This document shows positions 8,540 to 17,417 of a stretch of 43,569 nt of DNA, in pieces. How positions within the stretch are numbered: the stretch's first letter is position 1; each line of letters starts with the position of its first letter. Position numbers and translations under genes: made by a program. The notes below the pieces were generated by a model. It had not been told where the DNA came from, did not search any database, and saw only the letters and a list, made by a program, of their open reading frames with translations. Origin of the DNA: a virus; the IMG/VR virus record IMGVR_UViG_3300044844_000221, positions 1 to 43,569 of that record; one strand, 5' to 3'.

Positions 8540-9685
8540 ATGAGTAATCGTAACAATGATGTTTTTAGAGTGTTACCAGTTACAGACTGTGACCTCTTAC
8601 CAGCAGGAGATGCTATAGAAGATTTGAACATTGGTCAATTAGGTGCATTTGATGCAGCTACTAACTTGGCTATTGATGCAACTACTTCTCCAATGCCAAA
8701 AGAAATTTTCTTTGCTTTGGCTTATCAAACTGATGCTGGGAATACTGACTACAGATTTTCTGCAGGTCAAGTAATCCAAAGACAAGGTGTAGTAGGTTTT
8801 ACTGAAAAACTTTGTTCTCAAGGATCTCCAATGAAAGTTACTGTAGGTAACTTCAAAGCTGAGTGTGATACTGAGTATGGAGTAAGAGTAGAATTCCGTA
8901 ATGCAAAAATCAACAGAATTCAAGGGTATAACCAATTTAGCAAAGCTTACATGGTTAAGACTCCTTGTTGTGATGATTGTGCTGAAGGATGTGGTAGTTT
9001 AGATGCTAATGTATTGACTCAGCTATTTATAGCTAATATCAATGCTGATGAAGCAGGTTTAGTAACAGCTCAAGCTGTTGCAAGACAACCTTTGACTACT
9101 GCTACTCATGGTACTTCTGTGAACTATGCTACAGGTGCTGTAATGACTGCTGCAGATGTTGCACAATTAATTGTGTTCAACTCTACTGCTGTTCCTGCTG
9201 CTTTAGTGTTTGCTGATTTCCAATTAGTAAGCCAACCATTAAGTATTGGTTCTTTCTGCCAAGTTAACTTACACTACTACAAATTATTAGAAACAGTTTT
9301 AATTGTTTCTTTAATTGAAGGTTTTGGATGTTCAGGTGCAACTACTGTTAATACTTACCCTACTTATGCAGAAGGTACAGGAATTAACATTCAGCAAAAA
9401 GAATACCATGCTTCAGGATGGGCAGGTTCAGGACCTTACAAATTGTCTCAAGTAACCGGTACTGCTTATGGCAATATTGTTTACTTAGCTGACAAGAACA
9501 CTAATTATGACCAAGTTATCTTGGAATATAACCAAACTTCTGAGTCAGGATGGCAAGAGTATAGTAATCCACTAAGTACAGTTTTTGCATTCCCATGTGA
9601 TGATTGTGAGTTAGATGAGACTATCACAGACTTATTGAGAGCCTTTATCACTAACACTCCTTTAAGTGAAGCGGTAGCACCTTAA
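8540..9685 (+). CDS. Abundant virion protein candidate (possible auxiliary capsid protein)
   Basis: This 381-residue protein is mostly Ala/Thr/Gly/Val-rich beta sequence with no membrane or signal segment. It is the fourth gene after the capsid gene, the last before a strong terminator, and like the capsid gene uses some CGT arginine codons. All this fits a high-copy shell or tail component. As I recall, the auxiliary capsid protein of the crAss-like phage PhicrAss001 occupies a comparable place; I cannot check homology. A CC-DDC-AEGC cluster is at residues 143-151, and a second CDDC lies near the C-terminus (about 354-357); both could bind metal or form disulfides. A tail-tube-like role is the main alternative. 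Confidence 0.5.
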   Translation: MSNRNNDVFRVLPVTDCDLLPAGDAIEDLNIGQLGAFDAATNLAIDATTSPMPKEIFFALAYQTDAGNTDYRFSAGQVIQRQGVVGFTEKLCSQGSPMKVTVGNFKAECDTEYGVRVEFRNAKINRIQGYNQFSKAYMVKTPCCDDCAEGCGSLDANVLTQLFIANINADEAGLVTAQAVARQPLTTATHGTSVNYATGAVMTAADVAQLIVFNSTAVPAALVFADFQLVSQPLSIGSFCQVNLHYYKLLETVLIVSLIEGFGCSGATTVNTYPTYAEGTGINIQQKEYHASGWAGSGPYKLSQVTGTAYGNIVYLADKNTNYDQVILEYNQTSESGWQEYSNPLSTVFAFPCDDCELDETITDLLRAFITNTPLSEAVAP

Positions 9686-9706
9686 TTTAAGGAAAGGCTA
9701 TTAGAT

Positions 9707-9747
9707 AAAAACATCTCTATTTTTATAGAGATGTTTTTTATTTTTTT
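9707..9747 (+). terminator. Strong intrinsic terminator closing the head operon
   Basis: AAAAACATCTCTAT (9707-9720) is perfectly complementary to ATAGAGATGTTTTT (9725-9738) with a TTTT loop, followed by TATTTTTTT. A 14-bp perfect stem, tetraloop and T-tract make this the clearest terminator in the window. A promoter-like box follows directly at 9749. Confidence 0.92.
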
Positions 9748-9748
9748 G

Positions 9749-9756
9749 TATATTTG
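9749..9756 (+). promoter_or_regulatory. Candidate -7 promoter box of the fibre operon
   Basis: TATATTTG matches TAnnTTTG and lies just behind the terminator. Transcription from about 9762 would give a leader of about 16 bases before the ATG at 9778. No TTG at the expected upstream distance; the upstream DNA is the terminator arm. Confidence 0.45.
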
Positions 9757-9777
9757 AACCTGATAAATCTATTTACT

Positions 9778-10785
9778 ATGGCACTGAATTACACATACAT
9801 AAAGTATAAAGATGTCCATACTCTCCAAAATAATGAGGGTATAGATATGGATTATGAGATAATAAAAATTTCTTGTAATGCTTCTACTGTCTTAAGTACA
9901 GGGACTATGGTGCCAGGACAAACTATAACTTTAAATTTTGCTACAGATGGTAACTATACTATCAGTCTTTCTACAGCAAATGATGAAGATTCTTTTAGCA
10001 TTAAGTATTTTCAGAACTTACTTAAGTCTTTTATAACAGATGCTGAAAGAGTATTATGTGGTTGTGCTAAATGTGATGACTGTGCAGAGTGCAATGAGTG
10101 CCAAGATTACTTAGGGGCATTTATGAAGTCTTTTGCATTTAACTCTGTTAATGTTCCTCTTTATCAAGCTTATGTAGACTTAATTGCTCAGAGTGTAGTA
10201 TGTGATTTTACTGATGAAGTAATTTGCAGTTTAATACATGAAAAAGTATTTGGTTCTTCTTCAGTGAAAGAGCCTATGTTAAAAATACTGAGTTATTACT
10301 ATGCAGCTTTCTATTACAAAGATTACTATATGGCTGTAGATACTGAAGAAGAAAACTACATTACAACTAAGTACAAGTTTAATAAGATAGCTAAATGTAT
10401 TAAAAAATTAGGAGTAGATCCTGCAGAGATTATTGAGATATTTGAGAATGGAAGTATGGTATATTACTGGCAGTTAAACAATACACAAGATGACATTACA
10501 GATGTTATTCCTTTGCTTTCTCCAAATTATATTAGTGCAAAACCAAGTCTACTTCTTGAAACTTTTGAACAAGGGTATATTGTAAATTACTCTCAAGTAG
10601 GAAGAATTTGTTTTGCAATTATGCCAACTCAAATACAAAACTTTACTATTGAAGACAGCTTAAATAATGACATCACAAATGACTTTGATGTTCATTATGA
10701 AAGTGGTATGAGTTTAGCTCTGTTTGTATCTAAACTAGTGTACAGTTATAGTAATATTTACTTTAAATTTAAAAAAGGAATATAA
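9778..10785 (+). CDS. Cys-cluster virion protein, function unknown
   Basis: This is a 335-residue protein. I start it at ATG 9778 (MALNYTYIKY), not at the in-frame TTG 9754, because that TTG overlaps the promoter-like box TATATTTG. The first 75 residues are beta-rich (Thr/Ser/Asn-rich strands). Then comes a helix and an unusual cluster CGC-AKC-DDC-AEC-NEC at residues 94-108 with near-perfect CxxC spacing. The C-terminal half is helical and Tyr-rich, then beta. The stop overlaps the ATG of the next gene (TAATG), so the two are probably translationally coupled. It opens the fibre operon and could be a fibre base or adaptor. No known family recognised. Confidence 0.7.
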   Translation: MALNYTYIKYKDVHTLQNNEGIDMDYEIIKISCNASTVLSTGTMVPGQTITLNFATDGNYTISLSTANDEDSFSIKYFQNLLKSFITDAERVLCGCAKCDDCAECNECQDYLGAFMKSFAFNSVNVPLYQAYVDLIAQSVVCDFTDEVICSLIHEKVFGSSSVKEPMLKILSYYYAAFYYKDYYMAVDTEEENYITTKYKFNKIAKCIKKLGVDPAEIIEIFENGSMVYYWQLNNTQDDITDVIPLLSPNYISAKPSLLLETFEQGYIVNYSQVGRICFAIMPTQIQNFTIEDSLNNDITNDFDVHYESGMSLALFVSKLVYSYSNIYFKFKKGI

Positions 10786-12980
10786 TGAGTAACTTTAATA
10801 ATATTCCCACAGGGTTACTAGTACCTGCTCAAGTTCCTTTAGATGCTAAAAGGGTTGTATTAAACAATGCCATACTTCAAAATTTGGGGCCCGGTAATAA
10901 TTTAGCTTTTACTTATGAAGATGGGTTAGTTGTTTTTTCTGTAGCTACTAGAGAAAGTTGGGAGTGGAGACCAGTAAGACCTGTAGAACCTGGAATTGCT
11001 TTATTACCAACAGCTTTTGTATACCCTAATAATTTTATTGTTGCAGGAATAGACTACTCTTTAAAAGCTTATAACTTCTTCCGTAAAACAGAATCTCTAC
11101 CTTTAGCTAACTTAGGTACAGGTAAAAAAGTGTATAAAGGAATCAATGTTGTAAATGAAAGACATGAGTTTTATACTTTAGAGACTGATGGAAAACTTAC
11201 TCTCTCTTATCCTCAATCAGGAGGAGTAGAAACAGGAGTATTGTTATTTACTTTCCCTGGTTTTAGAAATCTTTCTCAAGTAGGGACTCCAATTTATAAA
11301 GGGTATGATGCAAGTGCTAATGAGTTTCAATTTTATACTATAGATTCTGCAGATATAAAAATAGAAACTAATCAAACTACAGGAGTAATTAGTCTTTCTT
11401 TACCTGAGAGTTCTTCTGTACCTAGTATCTATGTAAATCAAGATTATGTACCTACTTATGATGATTGGTTAAAAGCTAATAGAGCAGCAAATGGAGGAAC
11501 TCCTGTTGCTGGTTATCAATATAAAGGAGAAGGAACTTTAGCTAAACCTTTTACTAACACAGTTAGTTACACTTTAAATTCTCCTACACCTACTCCTGTT
11601 ACAACAACTATAAAGACTTCTATTCAAAATGGGATAGATTATTATGTTGGACCTAGTCCTACTTATAATAGACTTAATCCTCAAAGATGGGGACAAAAAA
11701 TACAAATTCTTTCTGCTATTAATGCTTATGAGTATGATGGAGATTTTAGTTACACTAACATAAATGTAGAAATATATGGTTATGTAATATCTAATACTAC
11801 AGGTAAGTTAATAGATATGGATAATCCAAATCACTTTGTAAATCCTGCTACTCCTACTTTTTTTTCTCAAGCAAAAATTTATATAGAAGAAGATGCTCAA
11901 TTAGAAATAAAAGGACTTGGGTTTTGGAATAGTGGTTATGATATACCTGTATCAAATTATACTTTTGCTAAGACTCTTTACTTGTATGGTAAAGGAAGGA
12001 TAGTATCTATTCAAGATGACATTACTAAATACATTATTAATTCTGGAATAAATCCTTCTTTACCTATACCTCCTACTGATACTTATAACAATGCTGGGTT
12101 TTTAACTTTTGAAATAACTTGTCAAATAACTAGTGGAGGAGCCAATGGAGGACAAGGAATAGTTCAAAATGGAGGATTAAGTAAAGTAGAATTTAGAGAA
12201 GGAGCTGTTATTAGTAGTGGAACCTTAGTTACTCCTACTAATGCAGCTTTAGAAGCCATTAAAATAACAGGTGGATGGATTAGAATATTTGATTCTATTA
12301 TTTCTTTACAAGGAACTAATAATGGTGCTTTAGATAGAGAAAGAGGAATTACATTAAATAAATCTGGTAATATAGATTCTCAACAAGGGCCTCAACTTTA
12401 TATAGTTAGTAGTAGTTTAAGAGGTCATGCTAAAAGATGGTTTGATAGAAAAGGAAATTGTGGAATTGTAATAATTTCAAATTGTAGTACTATATATTTT
12501 TCAGGAGGAGACTTAGTTACTTCTACTGGAAATCTTAATGTTTGGGGGCCAACTACTGCTGAAGGATATGTTTCTTTAAAGAATAACACTTTTGATTATA
12601 TTACTCTTGATACAGAGAAGATTGATCTTACTGTTGGAGGTTCTCAATCTGTTTCTAACATTATAGGACAAAACATAGTTCAATCTTTAAAAACTTTTTA
12701 TACAGTACAAGATGCTATTAATGCAGGAGTAACTAAAGGAAGTTTATATTTAAAAAGATATGCTATTAAAGACTTTACTGCTACTAGACTTGCACAACTT
12801 AAAATAGGAGATGTACTTAAAATAGGAATACAAGGAGTAGGACCAACACTTCAAGATTTTTCTACTATAGGAGCTCCTAATAATTTAGAAGGGACTGTCT
12901 TTGATTATAATGGTGTAGCTCTTACTTTTACAAGTAATGTAGCAGAGTTATGGTATGAACAAATTACAGTAATGACTTAA
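10785..12980 (+). CDS. Beta-helix tail spike or head fibre candidate
   Basis: This 731-residue protein begins with an anchor-like segment (IPTGLLVPAQVPLDAK at residues 7-22) of a kind seen in phage fibre proteins. A WRP-containing beta region and two repeats of a 'YKG-(x)n-EFYTL/QFYTI' unit follow (about 117-130 and 165-180). From about residue 270 to 630 runs a long stretch of short strands, turns and Asn/Gly (ITSGGANGGQGIVQNGG, IKITGGWIRIFDSI, LYIVSSSLRGHAK), typical of a right-handed parallel beta-helix as in pectate-lyase-like phage spikes. No catalytic residues can be assigned. Likely role: receptor or capsule binding. The gene is very AT-rich. It overlaps the upstream stop codon and is followed by a collagen-like gene. 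Confidence 0.68.
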   Translation: MSNFNNIPTGLLVPAQVPLDAKRVVLNNAILQNLGPGNNLAFTYEDGLVVFSVATRESWEWRPVRPVEPGIALLPTAFVYPNNFIVAGIDYSLKAYNFFRKTESLPLANLGTGKKVYKGINVVNERHEFYTLETDGKLTLSYPQSGGVETGVLLFTFPGFRNLSQVGTPIYKGYDASANEFQFYTIDSADIKIETNQTTGVISLSLPESSSVPSIYVNQDYVPTYDDWLKANRAANGGTPVAGYQYKGEGTLAKPFTNTVSYTLNSPTPTPVTTTIKTSIQNGIDYYVGPSPTYNRLNPQRWGQKIQILSAINAYEYDGDFSYTNINVEIYGYVISNTTGKLIDMDNPNHFVNPATPTFFSQAKIYIEEDAQLEIKGLGFWNSGYDIPVSNYTFAKTLYLYGKGRIVSIQDDITKYIINSGINPSLPIPPTDTYNNAGFLTFEITCQITSGGANGGQGIVQNGGLSKVEFREGAVISSGTLVTPTNAALEAIKITGGWIRIFDSIISLQGTNNGALDRERGITLNKSGNIDSQQGPQLYIVSSSLRGHAKRWFDRKGNCGIVIISNCSTIYFSGGDLVTSTGNLNVWGPTTAEGYVSLKNNTFDYITLDTEKIDLTVGGSQSVSNIIGQNIVQSLKTFYTVQDAINAGVTKGSLYLKRYAIKDFTATRLAQLKIGDVLKIGIQGVGPTLQDFSTIGAPNNLEGTVFDYNGVALTFTSNVAELWYEQITVMT

Positions 12981-13007
12981 TATTAAAACAATATAAAACA
13001 TAAAGAT

Positions 13008-15803
13008 ATGGCAGGTTTAGAAGAAAGACTAAGTAAATTAGAAAGTATACTTCACAGAGTATTGTGTTGTGATACTAATATATTTACAGGACCTCAAGGA
13101 CCACAAGGACCACAAGGTCCCCCTTGTGAACCATGTCCTCCTGGACCCCCTGGTCCTCCAGGACCTCCTGGGCCATCAGGTTTAAATTGGGAAGGAGAAT
13201 GGGTTCCTTGTGTAGTTTATTCTCAAAATGATGCAGTAGGTTATAATGGTGCTTCTTATTTTGTTATTTGTGAGACTAGTGATTCAGCTCCTTGTTATAC
13301 TTATGCAGTAACAGGAACAGGACTTTATACAGGAACAAATTGTGATGGAACTCCTTTTACTATTAGTGGAACAAGCTCTCCTCAATATATTTGTAGTTTA
13401 TTTGAAATACCTTCTACTGTTGGAGGATTAAATTTTGAACTTACTGATTTACCTCCAGCACCTATTGAAATTACATGTCCTTGTGTTAGAATTGAGTATA
13501 TAAGTGCCGGAACTTATGGAGGCACTTATCTTGATTGTGATAATGAGATACAAACTTGGAACATCACTGAGGCAGGGAATTCATATACAGATATTTGTAC
13601 TTTAGATCTTAATAGTATAATTACAAGTATAGGTGTAGATGATCCTGATTTTATTATAGTAAATGGTGAATGTGGTGATGGTTGTATTGCACCAACACCA
13701 AGTAATATGTGTTTCTTTATGGGAGGAGAAACTCCAGGAGGTAATTATTTTTGTAGTATTGAACCTGAAACAGGTTTAGTAAATGGAAAACCTTATTATA
13801 AATTATTTTTTCCAGACTGTACAACTCCATTTGCACCTGATAGTGAACCTGTATATGTATGGTTCTCTACATCAGGTGATTATGTAAATAAATGGGTTGT
13901 CTCTGAATTAAACAATGCAACAATAGGTAATGTATACTCATATATTCCTTCAGTTATCCAAGAGTATTTTCCTATAGGTGCTTGGCAAAATATTTTAGGA
14001 GATCAGTTTTTTGTATATGATTCTTCAACAGGAGATTGTTCAGAGACTATATGCTTTTCTATTTTTCAAGAATCTGAAGGGGATGAAAGTCCTCTTTTAG
14101 AGCAAATAGAATTACCAATATCAGGAAATGCTCCTTTTCAAAATGGTAGACCTGTTTATAATATTGAAGGACTTTCTCCTGGTACTGTATATTGGGAGAG
14201 TGGTCAATGGATTTATGCTTCTCAAGCTCTTCCTTCTATATTACAACCATTAAATAATGTTAATTACTATCCTATTGGTAATTATTCTGAATGGGGTGAT
14301 GCAACTCTAACAGGTTTAATGTATTCAAGTACATTAGGAGGTTGTCTTCCACCTGATACTTGTTTTACTTTTGGATTTGAAAGTCTAGGAGGACCTTCTG
14401 AATGTACTACACAAAGTTTAGGGTTTTATGCAAATAAACCTTATTATGAATTGTTACTTGATGATTGTATAACATCTCTTGGGTTATTTATTTGGTGGAA
14501 TGATTCATTAAATCAATGGAACATGACACCTGCTGTAGGAGATGATTCTTTTATAAGAATGTATAATGATTACCCGGGATTTACCCCAGAAAGTAGTTTT
14601 GCATATCCTTGGGTTTATGTAAGTGGACCAATCCTAGAACTTAATTCAACACTAGGACCATGTTTTTATCCTACTGAATGTCCTAGTACAGCATGTGCTC
14701 CTCCTGATATTAATCCTTGTTTTGCTTTACTTGCTAATCAAGGTGCTATAGGTCCACAAGGTCCTCCTGGAGTTGCAGGATTAAATGGTAATGATGGTTC
14801 TAATTCAGGAAGATGGAAATGGCATAGTGCTCAACCTGGTTTAGCAAATCCAGGTTCAACTTGGTTTAGAACAAGTAGTGTAAATTTTAATGCTCTTGAT
14901 AGAATTTATGTAAGTTTTAATGATATTAATAATACAGATTATGAAGATTGGTGGGTATTATTAAACAATCTTTACACAGATTATAATCCATTAATTTTTA
15001 TTCAAATAACTGAGGTGGGTTCTAATAATATTATTGGTATATACCAAGTAGATACTCAATTTCCTCTTCCTTTTGTTTTTTTTCCTGGTGCTTATGTAGC
15101 TATAAATTTAGAACCTATCTATGTAGCTAATGGAGTTTTTACTGCAAATAAAGACTACACTATTTCATGGTCTACACATGGAGGAACAGGTGGAAATGCT
15201 GCTTCTAAAACAGTAGGTAATATAATGGCTATCAATATGCCAGGTCAAGAACTTACTTATGATTTTAATATAGTTACATCAAGTAGTAAAACAGCTTGTG
15301 TTTATCTTCCTGATACAACTCAAGTAGGAAAAGAAGTAGTTGTGTTTTCTACAAAGACTGGAAATGTAGGGTTCTATGTTCAATCTAATTCTGAAATTAC
15401 AATAGACCCTAGTCTTGCCCTTCCTGTATCTACAGGATTTTTAACCACTCATGGTATAGAAGAAGGGGATAGTAATTATTTTGTTTACCCTTCTGGAAAC
15501 TATAAATTTACTTTCTTAGGTAATACTGCTGCAGGAGGTAAAGCTTTTTGGAATATGGAAGCACTACCTAATACTTATTTTACATTGACTCCTGGAGATA
15601 ATCTTGAAGATTCTTCTACAGAATTATTTGCTCAGTATTATACAGCTTCTACTGTTCCATTAAATAGTACTTCTTTGTATACACTTTTTCCTGACTTATT
15701 ACCTGGAGAACAAGTTTTTGCACCTTATCAACCTGGAGGGCCTAAGATATTTATTAAGACTCCTTTTAGTTGGTACTCAACAAATTTAACTATTGTAACA
15801 TAA
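13008..15803 (+). CDS. Collagen-like fibre with tandem Cys/Trp repeats
   Basis: This is a 931-residue fibre. Residues 1-22 (EERLSKLESILHRVLCC) are a short amphipathic coil ending in Cys-Cys, shared with the fibres at 19678 and 22714. Residues 28-58 are GPQ/GPP collagen triplets interrupted by CEPC. A CBM5/12-like module follows (W..VVYSQNDAVGYNGASYFVI, about 60-90). Then come Cys-rich beta domains, including three degenerate units starting near residues 259, 379 and 476. Each unit begins N-K/R-P-x-Y, has a central W..W pair, and ends C near a Y-P-I-G or Y-P-W block. A second collagen stretch (GPQGPPG) and a C-terminal beta domain follow. It probably binds host surface glycans. The stop overlaps the next ATG. 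Confidence 0.75.
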   Translation: MAGLEERLSKLESILHRVLCCDTNIFTGPQGPQGPQGPPCEPCPPGPPGPPGPPGPSGLNWEGEWVPCVVYSQNDAVGYNGASYFVICETSDSAPCYTYAVTGTGLYTGTNCDGTPFTISGTSSPQYICSLFEIPSTVGGLNFELTDLPPAPIEITCPCVRIEYISAGTYGGTYLDCDNEIQTWNITEAGNSYTDICTLDLNSIITSIGVDDPDFIIVNGECGDGCIAPTPSNMCFFMGGETPGGNYFCSIEPETGLVNGKPYYKLFFPDCTTPFAPDSEPVYVWFSTSGDYVNKWVVSELNNATIGNVYSYIPSVIQEYFPIGAWQNILGDQFFVYDSSTGDCSETICFSIFQESEGDESPLLEQIELPISGNAPFQNGRPVYNIEGLSPGTVYWESGQWIYASQALPSILQPLNNVNYYPIGNYSEWGDATLTGLMYSSTLGGCLPPDTCFTFGFESLGGPSECTTQSLGFYANKPYYELLLDDCITSLGLFIWWNDSLNQWNMTPAVGDDSFIRMYNDYPGFTPESSFAYPWVYVSGPILELNSTLGPCFYPTECPSTACAPPDINPCFALLANQGAIGPQGPPGVAGLNGNDGSNSGRWKWHSAQPGLANPGSTWFRTSSVNFNALDRIYVSFNDINNTDYEDWWVLLNNLYTDYNPLIFIQITEVGSNNIIGIYQVDTQFPLPFVFFPGAYVAINLEPIYVANGVFTANKDYTISWSTHGGTGGNAASKTVGNIMAINMPGQELTYDFNIVTSSSKTACVYLPDTTQVGKEVVVFSTKTGNVGFYVQSNSEITIDPSLALPVSTGFLTTHGIEEGDSNYFVYPSGNYKFTFLGNTAAGGKAFWNMEALPNTYFTLTPGDNLEDSSTELFAQYYTASTVPLNSTSLYTLFPDLLPGEQVFAPYQPGGPKIFIKTPFSWYSTNLTIVT
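13089..13181 (+). repeat. Collagen triplet block, GC-rich island
   Basis: This stretch encodes about ten Gly-x-y triplets (GPQ, then GPP/GPS) split by PPCEPCPP. The repeated GGxCCx codons make this one of the most GC-rich spots in the AT-rich window, with near-identical 9-base units (ggaccacaa) that could recombine or slip. Confidence 0.85.
13782..14690 (+). repeat. Three degenerate ~100-120-residue units in the 931-residue fibre
   Basis: Units begin at nt 13782 (NGKPYYKL), 14142 (NGRPVYNI) and 14433 (NKPYYELL). Each carries a W-containing strand pair and a later Y-P-I-G or Y-P-W block ending with G-x-C. The resemblance is at protein level only. They look like tandem beta-sandwich or lectin-like domains. 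Confidence 0.6.
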
Positions 15804-16627
15804 TGGCACTACTAGACTTAGAAAAAATTAAAAAAGACATCAACATACTATTTGGATATGTTAGATGTCTTATGGCTAAATCAGATGAGAATTGTCCTTT
15901 AGTGGCTACAGAGTGGTCAGCAAATCACATTAATGCTACAGGTAATCCTTATATTGCAGGTACTTATGTATTTTACAATGGTCATGTATACAAATGTCTT
16001 TTTAATAATGAAGGCATATTACCTACTAATACAACTTATTGGTTAGACTTAGGAGAAGGACACTTACTTGCTGAAGAACAAAGTGATTGGAATGCTACAG
16101 GAGGAAGAAGATTTATCCGTAATAAACCTACTAACACTTCTGACTTTATTAATGATGGAGAAGATGGTAGTAGTCCTTATGTGACTCAAGATGAGTTAAA
16201 TAATTCATTAGTTATTCAGAATCTTGATGAGGTATTAGCAGAAGGAGATCAAGCACCTACAAGAGGAGCTTACATAGAAGAAATAGGCTTTTGGGATAAT
16301 TTTTCTGCTCCTTTTGGTTATGCTAAAATTTATGCTGATAAAAGTAGAGTGTGGTTTAGGAGTAAACTTGGAAACAGTATGCTTTGGATAGCAGAAGGCA
16401 GTTTTGCTTTAGTTAAAAGTCCTTTTACTTTTACATTTAATACTCAAAATTTAACAAATAACAGAACTGCTACATTTAAAAATGAATCTGGAGTAGTAGC
16501 TTATATGAATGATATTCCTGGTCAGTATACTTTAGTAGAACATGCAGATAATGCAGCAGCTATTACAGCAGGATTACCTGTAGGTAGATTATATAGAACA
16601 GGAGATATAGTTAAAGTAGTTCATTAA
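15803..16627 (+). CDS. Short fibre protein with CBM-like module and YRTGD end
   Basis: This 274-residue protein starts at ATG 15803 inside the stop of the upstream gene (TAATG); an in-frame TTG at 15770 lies within the upstream gene and is rejected. The N-terminus is a short helix (LEKIKKDINILFGYVRCLM) recalling the anchor helix of the neighbouring fibres. Residues about 36-80 (IAGTYVFYNGHVYKC...TYWLDLG) look like a CBM5/12-type carbohydrate-binding module. The linker SDWNATGG..FIRNKPTNTSDFINDGEDG is a type common in phage fibres. The C-terminus (AAAITAGLPVGRLYRTGD) matches the short trimerisation-like end seen in many Bacteroidota phage fibres. Probable role: receptor-binding fibre or its adaptor. 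Confidence 0.7.
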   Translation: MALLDLEKIKKDINILFGYVRCLMAKSDENCPLVATEWSANHINATGNPYIAGTYVFYNGHVYKCLFNNEGILPTNTTYWLDLGEGHLLAEEQSDWNATGGRRFIRNKPTNTSDFINDGEDGSSPYVTQDELNNSLVIQNLDEVLAEGDQAPTRGAYIEEIGFWDNFSAPFGYAKIYADKSRVWFRSKLGNSMLWIAEGSFALVKSPFTFTFNTQNLTNNRTATFKNESGVVAYMNDIPGQYTLVEHADNAAAITAGLPVGRLYRTGDIVKVVH

Positions 16628-16643
16628 TTAAATACATATAACA

Positions 16644-16781
16644 ATGGCAAGTAAAGTTAACACAACATCATTTGAACCAAGTCCTAAAGTATCAAGACCT
16701 GGTGTTCATGCTAAGAGCAAAACCTCTTCTTTAAAAAGTTCTAAGAACTACAAAAAAGCTTACAGAGGTCAAGGAAAATAA
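16644..16781 (+). CDS. Small basic peptide, 45 residues
   Basis: ATG 16644 to TAA 16779-16781. The product is strongly basic (RPGVHAKSKTSSLKSSKN, then YKKAYRGQGK), with no acidic residue after position 11. I recall similar short Lys/Arg-rich proteins with a 'PGVHAK...NYKK-YRGQG' pattern in crAss-like and other Bacteroidota phages, but cannot verify. Candidate roles are DNA or RNA binding inside the virion. The gene is flanked by a fibre gene and a promoter-like box. Confidence 0.68.
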   Translation: MASKVNTTSFEPSPKVSRPGVHAKSKTSSLKSSKNYKKAYRGQGK

Positions 16782-16782
16782 T

Positions 16783-16790
16783 TATATTTG
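16783..16790 (+). promoter_or_regulatory. Candidate -7 promoter box before holin gene
   Basis: TATATTTG matches TAnnTTTG, 18 bases before the holin ATG at 16809. No TTG found 17-23 bases upstream. Confidence 0.4.
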
Positions 16791-16808
16791 TAACTCAAAG
16801 TTCAGGCT

Positions 16809-17393
16809 ATGAGAACTCTTTTATACCCTTTAATTGTATTAAAATTTTGTGCTATGGAATGGCTATCTCTTTACATTAAGTATTTTACTAAACTAGGAAT
16901 TAGTTTAAAAACAATGTCTTCAAGTCCTGCTACAGGAGTAACTGCAGGAACAGTAATTGCTGCTTCTGCTATGACAAATACTGAGAAAGCTATTTATCTT
17001 TTAATTGGATTTTATGTATTAGATTTTATAACAGGTATTCTTGCTTCTTGGAAAGAGAAACAAGAAGCTGAAAAGAAAGATCCAAAGCTTAAAGAAAAGA
17101 GTTTAATATCTTCAGAAAAATTAAAACTATCCGGAATAAAAGCTTTTACTTATGCTAGTGCAATACTTGCAGTATGGGGAGTAGAGAAAGTGTTTATCAT
17201 TAAGAGTTTTAAGTTTGATAGTTTCAGTGATCAAGATATGACTATTACTTTAGTCTTTATTGGATTCTGTTGTTCTGTAGAGTTTTACTCTATCTTTTTT
17301 GAGAATTTTAAAAGAGCAGGGTTTGATATTAGAAAGAAGTTTTTTGCAGTCACAGGAGAAGTGAAAAAGATAATTAACAAGATTACAACATAA
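16809..17393 (+). CDS. Holin (phage holin_4-like)
   Basis: This 194-residue membrane protein resembles the Cph1/TcdE-type holin family, which opens the inner membrane for the lysin at the end of infection. Residues about 52-72 form a hydrophobic segment with the family pattern YVLDFITGILASWKE. This is followed by a charged loop (about 75-100), the S-x-K-L-K-L-S-G-I-K stretch, a second hydrophobic segment (about 112-128) and a third (about 148-165). The C-terminal tail is basic. A start at the internal ATG 16854 (MEWLSL) would remove a further N-terminal hydrophobic stretch; I keep 16809 because a promoter-like box lies just upstream. No endolysin gene is visible in the window. Confidence 0.82.
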   Translation: MRTLLYPLIVLKFCAMEWLSLYIKYFTKLGISLKTMSSSPATGVTAGTVIAASAMTNTEKAIYLLIGFYVLDFITGILASWKEKQEAEKKDPKLKEKSLISSEKLKLSGIKAFTYASAILAVWGVEKVFIIKSFKFDSFSDQDMTITLVFIGFCCSVEFYSIFFENFKRAGFDIRKKFFAVTGEVKKIINKITT

Positions 17394-17405
17394 TACATAT
17401 TTTAG

Positions 17406-17413
17406 TATCTTTG
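17406..17413 (+). promoter_or_regulatory. Candidate -7 promoter box before nuclease gene
   Basis: TATCTTTG matches TAnnTTTG only five bases before the ATG at 17418. A transcript from it would be leaderless or start inside the gene, so the call is weak. No upstream TTG at the right distance. Confidence 0.28.
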
Positions 17414-17417
17414 TGAA

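Noticed and set aside
9754-9777. TTG start at 9754 extending the 9778 gene upstream
   Set aside because: The codon lies within the TATATTTG box and would leave no leader; ATG 9778 begins a normal-looking N-terminus.
15770-15802. TTG start at 15770 for the short fibre gene
   Set aside because: It lies inside the end of the upstream fibre gene, while ATG 15803 overlaps the stop as TAATG, a pattern repeated at 10785 and 19203.
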